Shown piece after piece: positions 14,357 to 15,541 of a stretch of 15,541 bases of DNA (its first letter is position 1; every line of letters starts with the position of its first letter). A program made the translations under genes and the position numbers. The notes under the pieces were generated by a model. The model did not search any database, was not told the DNA's origin, and saw nothing but the letters and a program-made list of their open reading frames with translations. Source of the stretch: JBHGAV01 sp041946685 (GTDB lineage Bacteria; Acidobacteriota; Terriglobia; Bryobacterales; Bryobacteraceae); NCBI GenBank assembly GCA_041946685.1, contig JBHGAV010000078.1, positions 1 through 15,541 of the forward strand, written 5' to 3'.

Positions 14357-14396
14357 GTGGCGACCTCCTCCCGGCGCCCCGCTGTCGCGTGTACGA

Positions 14397-14460
14397 CCTG
14401 ACAGCCGTCAGGCTATCCCCCCGTAACCAGTGTATCGCGCCGCTCTGCGGAATGAGCGGC
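14397..14460. repeat. Two inverted repeats upstream of the DUF481 gene
   Basis: CCTGAC/GTCAGG (14397-14412, 4-base loop) and GCCGCT/AGCGGC (14439-14460, 10-base loop) lie in the 138-base gap between the cupin and DUF481 genes. The one nearer the cupin gene could end its transcript, the other could be an operator for DUF481. Neither has a T-run, so both roles are uncertain. Confidence 0.3.
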
Positions 14461-14494
14461 CTGAGCCCCCGGAGGCCCCGCGCCAGCCGCACGA

Positions 14495-15004
14495 CTACTT
14501 CGCCGGCACCTGTTCGTAAACACCCGAGTTTGAGACCTCCAGGAACACAATCGGCTTCTCGGGGCTGACGTTCCTGACACTGATCGGACAGTGCACTTGT
14601 CCCCGCGGCATCGACACACAGCCGGGCTTGGTAAGAACGTGCTTTTCGTCGCCTATCGCATATTCGACGACGGCGCTGAAATCGGTTATGTCCAGTGGAT
14701 TCCCGCCGATGAAGCAGAGGGTTTCTTCGAAATCGTGGGAATGAGGCTTATCGAAGCTTATGGGCTTCGACAGAGTGTGATAACACAGGCTGAGACTGCC
14801 CTGGAGTTTGCCGTCCCGAGCTACAAGAGAGGTTCCCGTGTAGTAGGGGATCTTCCGGTAGAGACTCTCCGTCAAGACGTATTTGCCGAATTTCGTGCCA
14901 CTCGCCGTGTCCGCCGCCTGCTGTGAGAAGCCTCCAATGCCGATCCCAACAAGCAGCGCCGCCGCTGACACGAATATCCACCCCTTACCCATCCATCTCT
15001 TCAT
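14495..15004 (-). CDS. Secreted single-domain cupin protein
   Basis: A 169-residue protein with a signal peptide or N-terminal anchor (hydrophobic 9-26, possible cleavage near FSQ-QA), then a cupin fold. Metal ligands of the cupin pattern are present: H88 and H90 in PHSHDFEE, E94 (HxH-x3-E), and H138 in the second motif PRGQVH (133-138), so it probably binds a divalent metal. Cupins range from dioxygenases and isomerases to binding proteins; the substrate cannot be named. Export is unusual for small cupins. It lies 75 bases after the carboxylesterase on the same strand, a likely operon. The ATG at 15002-15004 has only a poor ribosome binding site; the ATG four codons in (14990-14992), preceded by AAGAGATGG, is an alternative start that would still keep the hydrophobic segment. 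Confidence 0.85.
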   Translation of the reverse strand: MKRWMGKGWIFVSAAALLVGIGIGGFSQQAADTASGTKFGKYVLTESLYRKIPYYTGTSLVARDGKLQGSLSLCYHTLSKPISFDKPHSHDFEETLCFIGGNPLDITDFSAVVEYAIGDEKHVLTKPGCVSMPRGQVHCPISVRNVSPEKPIVFLEVSNSGVYEQVPAK

Positions 15005-15079
15005 GCTTTTACCCGGTTCTTTCCCGTGGCCGGTTCAGCCCGCTGGAGCCTTCTGCGGCCCCGCCCTGTCCTGCCCGCC

Positions 15080-15541
15080 TTAGCTCAGCAGGATCTTGCG
15101 CACCTCGCCTTCCGGATCGTCCACCATCCGGCAGGTGTTGTCGAAGACCATCGTCGGGCACTTGCCGGGCTCGAACGGCGCCCAGGTCAGGCCCGGCTGG
15201 CTTGGATTTCCGGTGCGGGCGAAAGCGGCCCAGGCCCCCGCCATCTGCTTCGCCAGCGCCCGCGCCTCCGGCCCGTTGCCGGTCCCCTGCTCGCAGCGCT
15301 TCGTGTTGTCGAAGCAGAAGGCCAGCTCCGCCGTATGCCATGCCCCCGCATCCTCCAGCATCGGCGACTGCCAGGTGAAGTACCACGTGTAGACCGGCGC
15401 TGCCTTCTGGTTGTACTTCATCGTAGCCATGCTCGTGACCCGGTTGCGGTTGTTCAGACCGCCCACGCCGTAGGACAGCGTGCGAATGCTCTTCTCCGGG
15501 TGCGCCTTCTTCATGGCGTCGGCGAGGGCGTTGGCCTTGGC
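15080..15541 (-). CDS. Type-B carboxylesterase (para-nitrobenzyl esterase-like), C-terminal part
   Basis: The last 153 residues of an alpha/beta-hydrolase of the carboxylesterase type B family; the reading frame is open to the window edge, so the start, oxyanion hole and nucleophilic serine are outside. The tail is typical: VYTWYFTWQSPMLEDAGAWHTAELAFCFDN carries the catalytic histidine (codon at 15335-15337, in the position of GAxHxxEL), followed by MAGAWAAFARTGNPSQPGLTWAPFEPG, the family's conserved end pattern (W-x2-F-x3-G-x-P, then W-P/A-x-Y/F). These enzymes hydrolyse small esters and some are exported. It stops at 15080-15082 (TAA) and is followed 75 bases later by the secreted cupin gene. 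Confidence 0.92.
   Translation of the reverse strand, partial: AKANALADAMKKAHPEKSIRTLSYGVGGLNNRNRVTSMATMKYNQKAAPVYTWYFTWQSPMLEDAGAWHTAELAFCFDNTKRCEQGTGNGPEARALAKQMAGAWAAFARTGNPSQPGLTWAPFEPGKCPTMVFDNTCRMVDDPEGEVRKILLS

Overview
The window is GC-rich bacterial DNA with tightly packed genes. Gene content and protein style suggest an Acidobacteriota-like soil bacterium, possibly of the Bryobacter/Solibacter group: many two-component systems, a tandem-GAF SpoIIE phosphatase, DeoC with an N-terminal extension, a DUF481 outer-membrane protein and small secreted proteins of no known family. This placement is inference from gene style, with no marker gene to fix it.

Layout. (1) Positions 1-59, minus strand: the 5' part of an initiator tRNA, with a good sigma-70 type promoter just upstream. 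(2) 98-2033, minus: a NarL-type two-component system, kinase then regulator, behind an intergenic region rich in palindromes. (3) 2215-2403, plus: a small secreted lysine-rich protein. (4) 2629-6519, plus: a probable operon of deoC, a GAF-GAF-SpoIIE phosphatase and lysA, followed at 6608-6919 by a basic orphan protein. (5) 6929-8919, minus: a second NarL-type system related to the first. (6) 9296-12340, minus: an NtrB-like kinase, an NtrC-like sigma-54 activator and then a small secreted protein with two 28-residue repeats. (7) 12424-13253, plus and divergent from the kinase: a two-gene operon of a secreted, possibly OB-fold protein and a CcmH-like membrane protein. (8) 13289-15541, minus: a DUF481 outer-membrane protein, a secreted cupin and the C-terminal part of a type-B carboxylesterase that runs off the window.

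How the genes may work together. The most interesting unit is 9296-13253. The NtrB/NtrC-like pair lies between two transcription units of exported proteins, and each unit is preceded by a sequence with sigma-54 promoter geometry (GG and GC ten bases apart, with TTGC at -12). The copy at 12387-12402 fits best: it would start transcription about 12 bases before the start codon chosen here. This looks like a self-contained sigma-54 circuit for envelope proteins, one of them an atypical CcmH relative with adjacent cysteines in place of the CxxC motif. All three two-component systems have a small secreted protein close by, but only the third has promoter evidence linking them.
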